NCBI GenBank assembly: GCA_029974595.1
Contig: JARKRC010000045.1
Span: forward strand, 1 to 64,000
DNA from: Ereboglobus sp.
GTDB taxonomy: Bacteria > Verrucomicrobiota > Verrucomicrobiia > Opitutales > Opitutaceae
Direction: 5' to 3'
DNA: 64,000 bases
The notes beneath the pieces are model-generated. The model did no database searches, had not been told where the DNA came from, and saw nothing but the letters and a program-made list of their open reading frames with translations. Position 1 is the stretch's first letter. Every line of letters begins with the position of its first letter. Below are positions 1 through 7,853 of this stretch, piece by piece. The position numbers were made by a program, and so were the translations under genes.

Positions 1-145
1 CGGCGTCCCGCCGCCGGACGAGGCGAAGCCTCGCCCGCTAGCCTCAACGCGCACGGAATTTCCGACCACTTTGAAACAACACTTGCACTTACGCTCGCGC
101 TCACAAACCCGTGCGCGCTGACGCGCGTCCGGCGGCGGGACGCCG
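1..145. repeat. GC-rich inverted repeat upstream of nuoH
   Basis: Positions 1-20 and 126-145 are perfect 20-base inverted copies (CGGCGTCCCGCCGCCGGACG and its complement). The left arm may begin before the window. Positions 17-36 (GACGAGGCGAAGCCTCGCC) recur in the inverted repeat at 48640-48797, so this is an interspersed family and not a local hairpin. The element sits just before nuoH and interrupts the expected close packing of the nuo operon. Confidence 0.75.
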
Positions 146-210
146 CCGCTCCTTGCGCAAGCGCCCTTTGCGCCTAACCACGACAATTCACCGTTTCACT
201 CATTTCACCC

Positions 211-1443
211 ATGCCCGCACTCATCGCAGCAACTTGGTTTCCATCGCTTGCCAACTGGCTCGAAGCCCTTCCTGTTCGCATCCTCGACTGGCTGTTCGCG
301 CTCCTCCCGCAAGCCGCTTGGCTGCGCTGGCTCGTCGTCGCGCTGCTTGCCATCGTGCTCATTCTTGCATTCTACGGACTCTTTTTTGCGATGATCACCG
401 TCACCGAGCGCAAAGTGCTCGGACGTTTCCAAAACCGGCCCGGCCCCAATCGCACCGGCCCCTGCGGCCTCATGCAGCCCTTCGCCGACGCCATCAAAGC
501 CATCTGCAAGGAAGACATCGTTCCCTCCGCAGCCGACAAAATCCTCCACTTCCTCGCGCCCTGCCTCGCCGTTTTCTTCGGCCTGCTCACCCTCGCCATC
601 ATTCCCGGCGGACGCCATTTCACCGCGCTCAACCTCGACGCGGGGCTGCTCTATTTCTTCGCCGCCGGGGCCGCCTCCGAGCTCGCCATCTTCATGGCCG
701 GCTGGTCGAGCCACAACAAATACTCGCTGATCGCCGCCATGCGCGCCCTCGCGCAACTCATCTCGTTCGAGCTCCCGCTGCTCCTCGTCACCGTCCCGGT
801 TGTCATGGTCGCCGGCACGCTCTCACTGCCCGGCATTATCGCCCACCAAAGCTCGTGGACGCTTGGCGGCATCATCCCCAACTGGCATGTCCTCACGCCT
901 TGGGGATTTTTTGGGTTCCTCGTGTTTTTCATCGCCGCGCTCGCCGAGACGAACCGCTGCCCCTTCGACCTTCCCGAAGGCGAATCCGAGATCATCGCCG
1001 GACACCTCACCGAGTATTCGGGATTCAAATACGCGCTCTTTTTCATGGGCGAATACTTCGGCATGCTCGCCCTCTCCGGCCTCGGCGTGACGCTTTTCTT
1101 TGGCGGCTGGAACGCCCCGTGCGAATTCCTCCAGTTCATCCCCAGCTACCTGTGGTTCACCCTGAAGCTGTTTTTGATGATGTTCATGTTCATCTGGATT
1201 CGCGCCACACTGCTGCGCCTGCGCATCGACCAGCTCATGCGCTTCGCGTGGAAACTCCTCGTGCCGATGGCGCTCATCAACCTCGTCGTCGTCGCCTTCT
1301 GGCTGCGCACGTCCGACTGGACCGGCCTGCTGCAAATCGCCCGCTGGACCATTGCCCTCAGCTTGGAAATCGTGCCCTTCGTCCTCATTGCCCGCCACAT
1401 GGGCAAGGGACTCGGCCCCCGCAAATATCGCTACGCTCAATGA
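211..1443 (+). CDS. nuoH: NADH-quinone oxidoreductase subunit H
   Basis: NuoH (Nqo8) is the membrane subunit of complex I that forms most of the quinone chamber and couples quinone reduction to the antiporter-like subunits. The 410-residue product is multi-membrane-spanning. It carries the family signatures ERKVLGRFQNRPGPNRTGP near the N-terminus and AALAETNRCPFDLPEGESE in the middle. The ATG at 211 gives the usual N-terminus, with a short hydrophobic lead before the first conserved helix; the longer overlapping frame from 111 is a shadow. It is the first gene of the nuoHJKLMMN block. The gene expected next, nuoI, is absent. Confidence 0.96.
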   Translation: MPALIAATWFPSLANWLEALPVRILDWLFALLPQAAWLRWLVVALLAIVLILAFYGLFFAMITVTERKVLGRFQNRPGPNRTGPCGLMQPFADAIKAICKEDIVPSAADKILHFLAPCLAVFFGLLTLAIIPGGRHFTALNLDAGLLYFFAAGAASELAIFMAGWSSHNKYSLIAAMRALAQLISFELPLLLVTVPVVMVAGTLSLPGIIAHQSSWTLGGIIPNWHVLTPWGFFGFLVFFIAALAETNRCPFDLPEGESEIIAGHLTEYSGFKYALFFMGEYFGMLALSGLGVTLFFGGWNAPCEFLQFIPSYLWFTLKLFLMMFMFIWIRATLLRLRIDQLMRFAWKLLVPMALINLVVVAFWLRTSDWTGLLQIARWTIALSLEIVPFVLIARHMGKGLGPRKYRYAQ

Positions 1444-1445
1444 AA

Positions 1446-1550
1446 TTTTCGATTTTGGATTCTCGATTTTCGATTGGGCGCTTCCGCGCCGGATCGCGCA
1501 TGGAGCGGCAGCTCCACAATCGAAAATCGAGAATCGAAAATCAAAAATCC
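1446..1550. repeat. palindromic intergenic element, word family A
   Basis: Arms at 1451-1476 and 1517-1542 are inverted copies with one mismatch in 26 bases. They are made of iterated words such as GATTTTCGATTCTCG. The core holds GGAGCGGCAGCTCC, which is itself palindromic. The same core and word style recur at 23197-23326. The element fills the gap between nuoH and nuoJ, where nuoI would normally lie. It has no coding potential and resembles a MITE or REP-type unit. Confidence 0.8.
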
Positions 1551-1562
1551 AAATAATTTTCC

Positions 1563-2102
1563 ATGTCTCTTCCTTTCTTCATCTTCCTCCTCATCGCGCT
1601 CGTCACGCTTGGCTCGGCGGCTGTCGCGCTCGCGTTGAAGAACATCATTCGTGCTGCGCTCCTGCTCATCGTGAGCTGGGTCGGCATCGCCGTGTTTTAT
1701 CTATGGGCCGGAGCCGAGTTCGTGGCCTTTGCGCAAGTTCTCGTCTATGTCGGCGCCATCTCGATGGTCGTTCTCTTCGGCGTCGTGCTCACGCGCCGCA
1801 CGCCCGTGAGCGTGGCCGACACCACGGTCGCCCCTTCCATGCGCGTCCTCGCCGGCATCGCCTCGGGCGGACTCGTCGCACTCGTGGTTCTCTGGGGCAT
1901 CCTCAGGACCGATCTTCCTCAAACCTATTCCAACGCTGCCGCGCCGGTTGCGACCATGCGCACGCTCGGACTCGAACTCATGGGGCAATATGCCGGTGCC
2001 ATCCTGATCGTCGGCGCGCTCCTCACCGCCGCGCTCCTCGGCTCCATCATCCTCGCCGCGCACGATAAAAACGAAATCACTTCCGAAAATACCAAACAAT
2101 GA
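1563..2102 (+). CDS. nuoJ: NADH-quinone oxidoreductase subunit J
   Basis: NuoJ is a small membrane subunit in the E-channel region of complex I, between the quinone chamber and the antiporter modules. The 179-residue product has about five hydrophobic helices and the family core FAQVLVYVGAISMVVLFGVV at about residues 55-75. Length is typical. Its stop overlaps the start of nuoK by four bases (2099-2102), the usual translational coupling of this pair. A palindromic repeat separates it from nuoH. Confidence 0.95.
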   Translation: MSLPFFIFLLIALVTLGSAAVALALKNIIRAALLLIVSWVGIAVFYLWAGAEFVAFAQVLVYVGAISMVVLFGVVLTRRTPVSVADTTVAPSMRVLAGIASGGLVALVVLWGILRTDLPQTYSNAAAPVATMRTLGLELMGQYAGAILIVGALLTAALLGSIILAAHDKNEITSENTKQ

Positions 2103-2416
2103 GCGCACTCCATCTCTGCCTGATTTTCTCGACGCTGCTCTTCGCCATTGGCCTTGTCGCGGCGCTCTCGCGCAGCAACGCCATCCTCGTGCTCCTCGGC
2201 ATCGAGCTCATGCTGAACGCGGCCAACATCAACTTCATCGCCTTCTGGCGCTACTCGCCGCAAGTCTCGGACAACCCGCATGCCGGCGTGATCTTCACGA
2301 TCTTCTCGATCGCCGTCGCCGCCGCCGAGGCCGCCGTCGGCCTCGCGCTCATCATCGCCGTCTACCGCCACCAGAAAAACATCCGCCTCCAGGAGGCCGA
2401 CAAACTCAAAGGATGA
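2099..2416 (+). CDS. nuoK: NADH-quinone oxidoreductase subunit K
   Basis: NuoK is the three-helix subunit (related to MrpC) that carries two conserved membrane glutamates needed for proton transfer. The 105-residue product is of normal size. It shows VLLGIELMLNAANINFIAFW, with the first glutamate in GIELM, and the second helix AVAAAEAAVGLALIIAVYR with the second glutamate. It overlaps nuoJ by four bases. About 160 bases of palindromic repeat separate it from nuoL. Confidence 0.96.
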   Translation: MSALHLCLIFSTLLFAIGLVAALSRSNAILVLLGIELMLNAANINFIAFWRYSPQVSDNPHAGVIFTIFSIAVAAAEAAVGLALIIAVYRHQKNIRLQEADKLKG

Positions 2417-2419
2417 GGC

Positions 2420-2571
2420 AATTTACGAATTACGAATTACGATTTACGATTGCCCAAGCCGACAAACCACCAAGCCACAACGCCATCACTTTATCACATT
2501 CGCACACCAATTGCGTCCGCCATTCGCCATGCCTCTTTCATTCGTAAATCGTAATTCGTAAATCGTAAATT
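2420..2571. repeat. palindromic intergenic element, word family A (TTACGAAT type)
   Basis: Arms at 2420-2452 and 2539-2571 are 33-base inverted copies with about three mismatches, made of repeats of ATTACGAATTACG-type words. The left arm matches 32544-32576 at 32 of 33 positions, so the unit is dispersed. The interior (2453-2538) has no recognisable gene. It lies between nuoK and nuoL. Confidence 0.8.
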
Positions 2572-2577
2572 ACCCTC

Positions 2578-4629
2578 ATGTTTTCCGCAAAATACATCTG
2601 GCTCATTCCTCTGCTTCCGCTCCTCTCGGCGGTGCTCGGAACCTTTCTCCCGCGCGGCGGAAAATCCCGCGCCATCGCATCCGCCGCGGCCATTCTCTCG
2701 ATGGGCATCGGTTTTGTGCTCTCGTGCCTCGCGCTTCGCAGCGCGCTGGTTGATCCCGCCGCGCACGATACATGGAATTTCCGCTGGCTCGATTTCGGCG
2801 GCGTCACGCTCCAGCTCGGTTTCCTCAACGACCCGCTCGCCGCGTTCATGCTCGTAATGGTCACGTTTGTAGGCGCGCTCATTTTCATTTTCAGCACCGG
2901 CTACATGAAGGAAGACCCGAACGCCGCGAAATTTTTCTGCTACCTCTCGCTCTTCGCCGCCGCGATGCTCGGCCTCATCGTTTCCAATTCACTCCTGCTT
3001 CTCTTCGTCTGCTGGGAACTCGTCGGCCTCGCCTCGTATCTGCTCATCGGTTTCTGGTTCACAAAACCCAGCGCCGCCGCCGCTGCGAAAAAAGCTTTCA
3101 TCACCACGCGCATCGGTGACCTCGGCCTTTTGCTCGGCATCTGCTGGCTCTACAACTCCGGCGGCACGCTCCTCTTTTACGACGGCGGCAATGGCTTCCT
3201 CGAAAACACTGGCGCTCTCGCAATGATCCTTCCTTGCGGGCTCATGGTTTCGACCGCCATTGGCCTTCTCATCTTCTGCGGCGCCGTCGGCAAATCGGGC
3301 CAATTTCCGCTCCACGTCTGGCTTCCCGACGCGATGGAAGGCCCCACGCCCGTCTCCGCGCTCATCCACGCCGCCACGATGGTCGCCGCAGGCGTGTTTC
3401 TGATGGCGCGCGTGTATCCGCTGATGGCGCTCGATGAAATGCTCATCCCTGGCGCAGTGCATGATTTTGAATCTGCAACTTCCTTTCATGCTCTTGGTGC
3501 CGTCGCCATCATCGGCGCAATCACCGCGCTTTTCGGCGCGGTCGTCGCCGTCGCGCAAAACGACATCAAACGCATACTCGCGTTTTCCACGGTTTCCCAA
3601 CTCGGCTACATGATGCTCGCTATCGGCGTTGGCGCGTGGCCGGTCGCGATTTTCCATCTGCTAACGCACGCCTTCTTCAAGGCGCTCCTCTTTCTCGGTG
3701 CGGGCAGCGTCATCCATGCCGCGCACCACGAGCAGGACATCCGCGCACTCGGCGGTTTGGGCGCGCGCATGAAAATCACCTTTGCCACCTTTGCCGTTGG
3801 CATGATGGCGCTCGCGGGCGTGCCGTTCCTCTTCTCCGGCTTCTGGTCGAAGGAAGGCATCCTCCACGCCGCGCACGGCTGGCAGGTTTCGCAACTGCCG
3901 TTTTACGTCGCGCTCATCGCCGTCGTTCTCACGGCGTTCTACATGACGCGCCTCGTTTGCAATGTCTTCTTCGGCAAACCCCGCACGCACGCCGCCGAGC
4001 ACGCCCACGAAAATTCCGCCGCGATGACAATGCCGCTCGTGCTCCTCGCCATCTGTGCGATCGTCGTCGGTTTCCTCGGCACGCCCGCGTGGCCGTGGCT
4101 GCAATCGATGCTTGAAGGCGCGCGCGAAGTGCACGGTCACTCCATTTTCGCCGAACCCGGCCTCATGATCCTCTCCATTCTGCTCGTGGCGCTCGGCATC
4201 GGCGCCGGGGCAGCGCTCTATTATTTCCTCCGCAAACGCAGCGCCGCGAGCGAACCCGATCCCATCGAAAAAGCCGCGCCCGCGCTCTGGAACGCACTCG
4301 CAAACCGCCTCTACTTCGACGAACTCTACGCCGCCACATTCGGACGCCTCCTCGACGCGGTCGCATGGCTTTCGGATGCCTTCGACCGCTACATCTGGGG
4401 CGGCATGGTGAACCTCGTCGGCGGCCTCGGCCAGTTTGCCGGCGGCGTGAATCGAGAGTTCGACGAAAACACGCTCAACGGCGGTTTCGATGCCGCCAGC
4501 GAGAACCTCCGCAAAACCGGCGTCGCTTACAGCCGCGCCCAAACCGGCGACGCCCACGGCTACCTCCGCGGCATCGCGCTCGGTTTCGTGGGCCTCGTCG
4601 TAATCGTAATTCTCATTGCCGCGACTTAA
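2578..4629 (+). CDS. nuoL: NADH-quinone oxidoreductase subunit L, long form
   Basis: NuoL is the distal antiporter-like proton-pumping subunit of complex I and carries the long lateral helix HL. The 683-residue product has the TM5 glutamate in FVCWELVGLASYLL and the TM7 lysine in AVGKSGQFPLHVWLPDA. The C-terminal part runs from FDELY (about residue 580) to the last helix (about 661-683). By my recollection this stretch is some 20-30 residues longer than in standard NuoL (E. coli NuoL is about 613 residues overall). A longer HL is expected where an extra NuoM is inserted, which fits the two nuoM genes downstream. Part of the extra length is also a short insertion near residues 287-300. Confidence 0.95.
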   Translation: MFSAKYIWLIPLLPLLSAVLGTFLPRGGKSRAIASAAAILSMGIGFVLSCLALRSALVDPAAHDTWNFRWLDFGGVTLQLGFLNDPLAAFMLVMVTFVGALIFIFSTGYMKEDPNAAKFFCYLSLFAAAMLGLIVSNSLLLLFVCWELVGLASYLLIGFWFTKPSAAAAAKKAFITTRIGDLGLLLGICWLYNSGGTLLFYDGGNGFLENTGALAMILPCGLMVSTAIGLLIFCGAVGKSGQFPLHVWLPDAMEGPTPVSALIHAATMVAAGVFLMARVYPLMALDEMLIPGAVHDFESATSFHALGAVAIIGAITALFGAVVAVAQNDIKRILAFSTVSQLGYMMLAIGVGAWPVAIFHLLTHAFFKALLFLGAGSVIHAAHHEQDIRALGGLGARMKITFATFAVGMMALAGVPFLFSGFWSKEGILHAAHGWQVSQLPFYVALIAVVLTAFYMTRLVCNVFFGKPRTHAAEHAHENSAAMTMPLVLLAICAIVVGFLGTPAWPWLQSMLEGAREVHGHSIFAEPGLMILSILLVALGIGAGAALYYFLRKRSAASEPDPIEKAAPALWNALANRLYFDELYAATFGRLLDAVAWLSDAFDRYIWGGMVNLVGGLGQFAGGVNREFDENTLNGGFDAASENLRKTGVAYSRAQTGDAHGYLRGIALGFVGLVVIVILIAAT

Positions 4630-4704
4630 ATCGACTTAAATCGATCTGAATCGACTTAAATCGCCTCCAACCAATTCCGCATTCCGAAATCCGCATTCCG
4701 CATT
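4627..4704. repeat. short tandem words between nuoL and nuoM
   Basis: The gap is filled by repeated ATCGACTTAA-type words (4630-4664) followed by repeated ATTCCGCATTCCG-type words (4673-4704). The second type recurs at 54040-54069 and inside the formyltransferase gene at 45633-45665. Confidence 0.65.
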
Positions 4705-4709
4705 TCCCC

Positions 4710-6272
4710 GTGAACTCCGTTCCTCTTCTCTCGCTCATCATTTTCACGCCGTGGATCGGCGCGCTGTTTGTCGCGCTGCACCATCCGCGCAAACCCAACG
4801 CCCTCTCGCGCGGCGGCGCGCTTCTCTTCTCCCTCTCGACACTGGCCTATGCGATCGCGGCCCTTGTCCTCCCCGGCGGTTTCAAGCCGGACGACGTTTT
4901 CCTGCAACTCGCCGAATCGCACGCGTGGATTTCCGCGCTCAATGTCCATTACTCGCTCGGCATCGACGGGCTCTCGATCGTTCTCGTGCTCCTCACCGGC
5001 ATCATCGGGCCGGTCGCTCTCGTCGCCTCATGGCGCGCCGAGCCCGCCACGCGCGAATCGAATCTTTACCCCGTGTTGATGCTTCTCCTCCAGGGCGCGG
5101 CGCTCGGCGTGTTTCTCGCGCAGGATTTCTTTTTGTGGTTTCTCTTCTGGGAGCTCAGCCTCTTCCCGGCGTTTTTCCTCATAAAAATGTGGGGCGGATC
5201 GTCCGCCGCCACGCGCGCCGCTTACCAATTTGTCATCTACACGATGGGCGGCAGCGCGTTCATGCTTCTCGGCTTTGCCGCGCTCTACGCCGCCACCGGC
5301 ACGCTCAACTTCACCGAACTCGCGCGCCTTGGCGCGGACGGCACGCTTGCCGCCAGGCTCGCCTCGCTCGGAGGACTCTGGCCTGCGGTCGTGTTCATCG
5401 GCGTGCTCCTCGGCCTCGCGGTAAAGGTGCCGCTGTTTCCCTTCCACACATGGCTGCCCTCCGCCTACGCCGAGGCGCCAGCGGGCACGTCGATGTTCCT
5501 CACCGCCGTGCTCTCGAAAATGGGTGTTTACGGATTCCTCCGGATCCTCTGGCCGATCTTTCCCGCGCAACTGCAAGCCGCCGCGCCGTCGCTCATGGTG
5601 CTCGCGCTTCTCGGCGTCGTGCTGGGCGCGTTCGCCGCGCTCCGCCAGCGCGACCTCAAGCGCATGATCGCGTATTCGTCGATCAATCACCTCAGCTACT
5701 GCCTCCTCGCGATCTTCGCCGTCGCGCGTGTTGCCGGGCAGACTGTGAACGCCGCCGCGGTTTCATCCGCGCTGTGCGGCACAATCCTGCAAATGTTCAA
5801 CCACGGTCTCTCCGCCGCCGCGCTTTTCTATTGCATCGGTCTTTTGGAGAAACGCTCCGGCGGCCTGCGCGGTATCGGCGACTTCGGCGGCGTGCGCAGC
5901 GCGGCGCCCGTTTTTGCGGGGCTGTGCGGCATCGCGATGTTTTCCTCGCTCGGGCTCCCCGGTCTCAACGGCTTTGTCGGCGAGTTTCTGATTTTCCGCG
6001 GTGTCTTCGGCATTGCGCCGTGGTTTGCCGCCATCGCCACGCTCGGCCTGCTCGCGACCGCGATGTTCCTGCTCGGTTTTTGGCAAAAGGTTTTCCACGG
6101 TCCGTCCGGCGACAACGTGAAAACCATGCGCGACCTGAGCCCTTGCGAAATCGCGCCGCTCGTGCCGGTCATCGCGCTCATGTTTGTGCTCGGCATTTTC
6201 CCGCAACTTCTCGCCGCCCTCGTCAACCCGCTTGTCTCCCAGTGGGTCAACCGCATCGCCACGCTGCCGTGA
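4710..6272 (+). CDS. nuoM: NADH-quinone oxidoreductase subunit M, first copy
   Basis: NuoM is a proton-pumping antiporter-like subunit in the middle of the complex I arm. The 520-residue product starts at a GTG. It retains the TM5 glutamate (FLFWELSLFPAFFLIKMWGG), the TM7 lysine at K239 (GLAVKVPLFPFHTWLPSAYA) and the TM8 lysine in AVLSKMGVYGFLR. It therefore looks fully functional. It lies directly after nuoL and before a second, divergent nuoM. The opposite-strand and alternate-frame reading frames over it are shadows. Confidence 0.94.
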   Translation: MNSVPLLSLIIFTPWIGALFVALHHPRKPNALSRGGALLFSLSTLAYAIAALVLPGGFKPDDVFLQLAESHAWISALNVHYSLGIDGLSIVLVLLTGIIGPVALVASWRAEPATRESNLYPVLMLLLQGAALGVFLAQDFFLWFLFWELSLFPAFFLIKMWGGSSAATRAAYQFVIYTMGGSAFMLLGFAALYAATGTLNFTELARLGADGTLAARLASLGGLWPAVVFIGVLLGLAVKVPLFPFHTWLPSAYAEAPAGTSMFLTAVLSKMGVYGFLRILWPIFPAQLQAAAPSLMVLALLGVVLGAFAALRQRDLKRMIAYSSINHLSYCLLAIFAVARVAGQTVNAAAVSSALCGTILQMFNHGLSAAALFYCIGLLEKRSGGLRGIGDFGGVRSAAPVFAGLCGIAMFSSLGLPGLNGFVGEFLIFRGVFGIAPWFAAIATLGLLATAMFLLGFWQKVFHGPSGDNVKTMRDLSPCEIAPLVPVIALMFVLGIFPQLLAALVNPLVSQWVNRIATLP

Positions 6273-6343
6273 TTTTTTCATCAGGCCGGTCACTCTGATC
6301 CGCCCGGTTCTTTCACTCTTCACCTTTCACACTTCACTCTTTC

Positions 6344-7852
6344 ATGTCGCTTCTTCCCTGGACAATCTACCTTTCCTTCGCCGGAGCGCTTGCCGCGCTG
6401 CTCGCGGGCGCGCGCTGCAAATGCCTCCCGCGCGTCATCGCGCTTGTGTTCGCGCTCGGCGCGTTCGGCGTGACGGCGTTCGCCGCGTTCAACTTCGTTC
6501 CGTCGTCATCGCTCCAGACGCTCACGGATGTCGCGTGGATTTCGCAGCTCGGCGTGCGCTACCACCTCGCCGCCGACGGTATCAGCCTCACACTCGTCGT
6601 CCTGACCGGCCTCGCCTCAGTCGCGGGCATCCTTTTCTCGTGGAACATCGGGGAGCGCGCCGGTGAGTTTTTCGCGCTTTACCTCGCGCTCATCGGCGGC
6701 GTTTACGGCGTGTTTCTCAGCGCCGATGCGTTTGTGTTTTTTGTGTTTTATGAAATCGCGATCGTGCCGAAATATTTCCTCATCGCGAAATGGGGCTCCA
6801 CGAATCGCGAATACGGCGCGATGAAACTCGTGCTGTATTCCTTCGCGGGAAGCGCGCTTGTCATGGCCGGATTGCTCTGGGCCTACGGGGCGGGGCACGC
6901 CGCCGGGTTCTCGTTCCCCGAACTCGCGCGCGCCGCCTCGGCACTCACGACGCACGAGCAAGTCATCATCTTTGCGCTCGTGTTCGCCGGTTTCGCGACG
7001 CTCGCGGGCATGTTCCCGCTGCACACGTGGGCGCCGACCGGACACGTCGCGGCGCCGACCGCCGCGTCGATGCTGCTCGCTGGCGTCGTCATGAAACTCG
7101 GCGCCTACGGGTGTTTGCGCGTGGCGATTCCGTGTTTCGTGACAGGTTACCAGGCGCTCGCACCCGTCATCGGCTGGCTCGCGGTGATCGGCATCGTTTA
7201 CGCGGGGCTTGTCGCGCTCGTGCAGGAGGATTTCAAGTTTGTCATCGGTTATTCGTCCGTGAGCCACATGGGCTTTGTGCTCCTCGGCCTTGCCGCCGGA
7301 AACATGAAGGCCTTCGGCGGCGCGGTGCTGCAAATGTTCTCGCACGGCATCATCGCGGGGCTGCTCTTCGCGGTTGTCGGACGCATGGTTTACGAGCGCA
7401 CGCACACCCGGAAGCTCGTCGACCTCACCGCGATGCCGTTGCACAAGTTGATGCCGTTCGCGGCGGTCGTGTTCGTGCTCGCCGGACTCGCCTCGATGGG
7501 CATGCCCGGCTTCAGCGGATTTCCGGCGGAGTTGAGCATCCTCGTCGGCGCGTGGCAGGCGTCGCGCATCTGGACGCTCGTCGCCGCGTGCGGCGTGCTT
7601 ATCGCGGCTGCGTTCACGCTGAAAGTCGTGCATGTTTCCTTCTTCGGAAAATCCAATATCAGCGACGCTGTAACCGCGCCCAATCCGCACGCGCATGACA
7701 TCACACCGATCAGCCTGCCTGAAAAAATCGGCGCGCTCATACTCGTCGCATCGATGATCGTCATTGGACTGAAACCCGACCTGCTCATGAACTGGATAAC
7801 GCCGGCGCTCGAATCGCCCTTCTTCCAAGCCGCGATGAAAGGAGGGCTGTAA
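6344..7852 (+). CDS. nuoM: NADH-quinone oxidoreductase subunit M, second copy (TM7 lysine missing)
   Basis: This is a second NuoM-type antiporter-like subunit, 502 residues, clearly divergent from the first copy. The TM5 glutamate is kept in FVFYEIAIVPKYFLIAKWGS. The TM8 lysine is kept in AGVVMKLGAYG. At the TM7 position where NuoM has AVK before the FPFHTW motif, this copy reads FATLAGMFPLHTWAP, with Leu220 in place of lysine (codon at 7001-7003). Tandem nuoM genes with a long NuoL match the published '2M' type of complex I. Whether this copy pumps protons is open. It ends two bases before nuoN starts. Confidence 0.92.
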   Translation: MSLLPWTIYLSFAGALAALLAGARCKCLPRVIALVFALGAFGVTAFAAFNFVPSSSLQTLTDVAWISQLGVRYHLAADGISLTLVVLTGLASVAGILFSWNIGERAGEFFALYLALIGGVYGVFLSADAFVFFVFYEIAIVPKYFLIAKWGSTNREYGAMKLVLYSFAGSALVMAGLLWAYGAGHAAGFSFPELARAASALTTHEQVIIFALVFAGFATLAGMFPLHTWAPTGHVAAPTAASMLLAGVVMKLGAYGCLRVAIPCFVTGYQALAPVIGWLAVIGIVYAGLVALVQEDFKFVIGYSSVSHMGFVLLGLAAGNMKAFGGAVLQMFSHGIIAGLLFAVVGRMVYERTHTRKLVDLTAMPLHKLMPFAAVVFVLAGLASMGMPGFSGFPAELSILVGAWQASRIWTLVAACGVLIAAAFTLKVVHVSFFGKSNISDAVTAPNPHAHDITPISLPEKIGALILVASMIVIGLKPDLLMNWITPALESPFFQAAMKGGL

Positions 7853-7853
7853 C

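Noticed and set aside
2420-2571. CRISPR array in the ATTACGAAT repeats
   Set aside because: The words are directly abutting and form inverted arms. There are no unique spacers of regular length and no cas genes.
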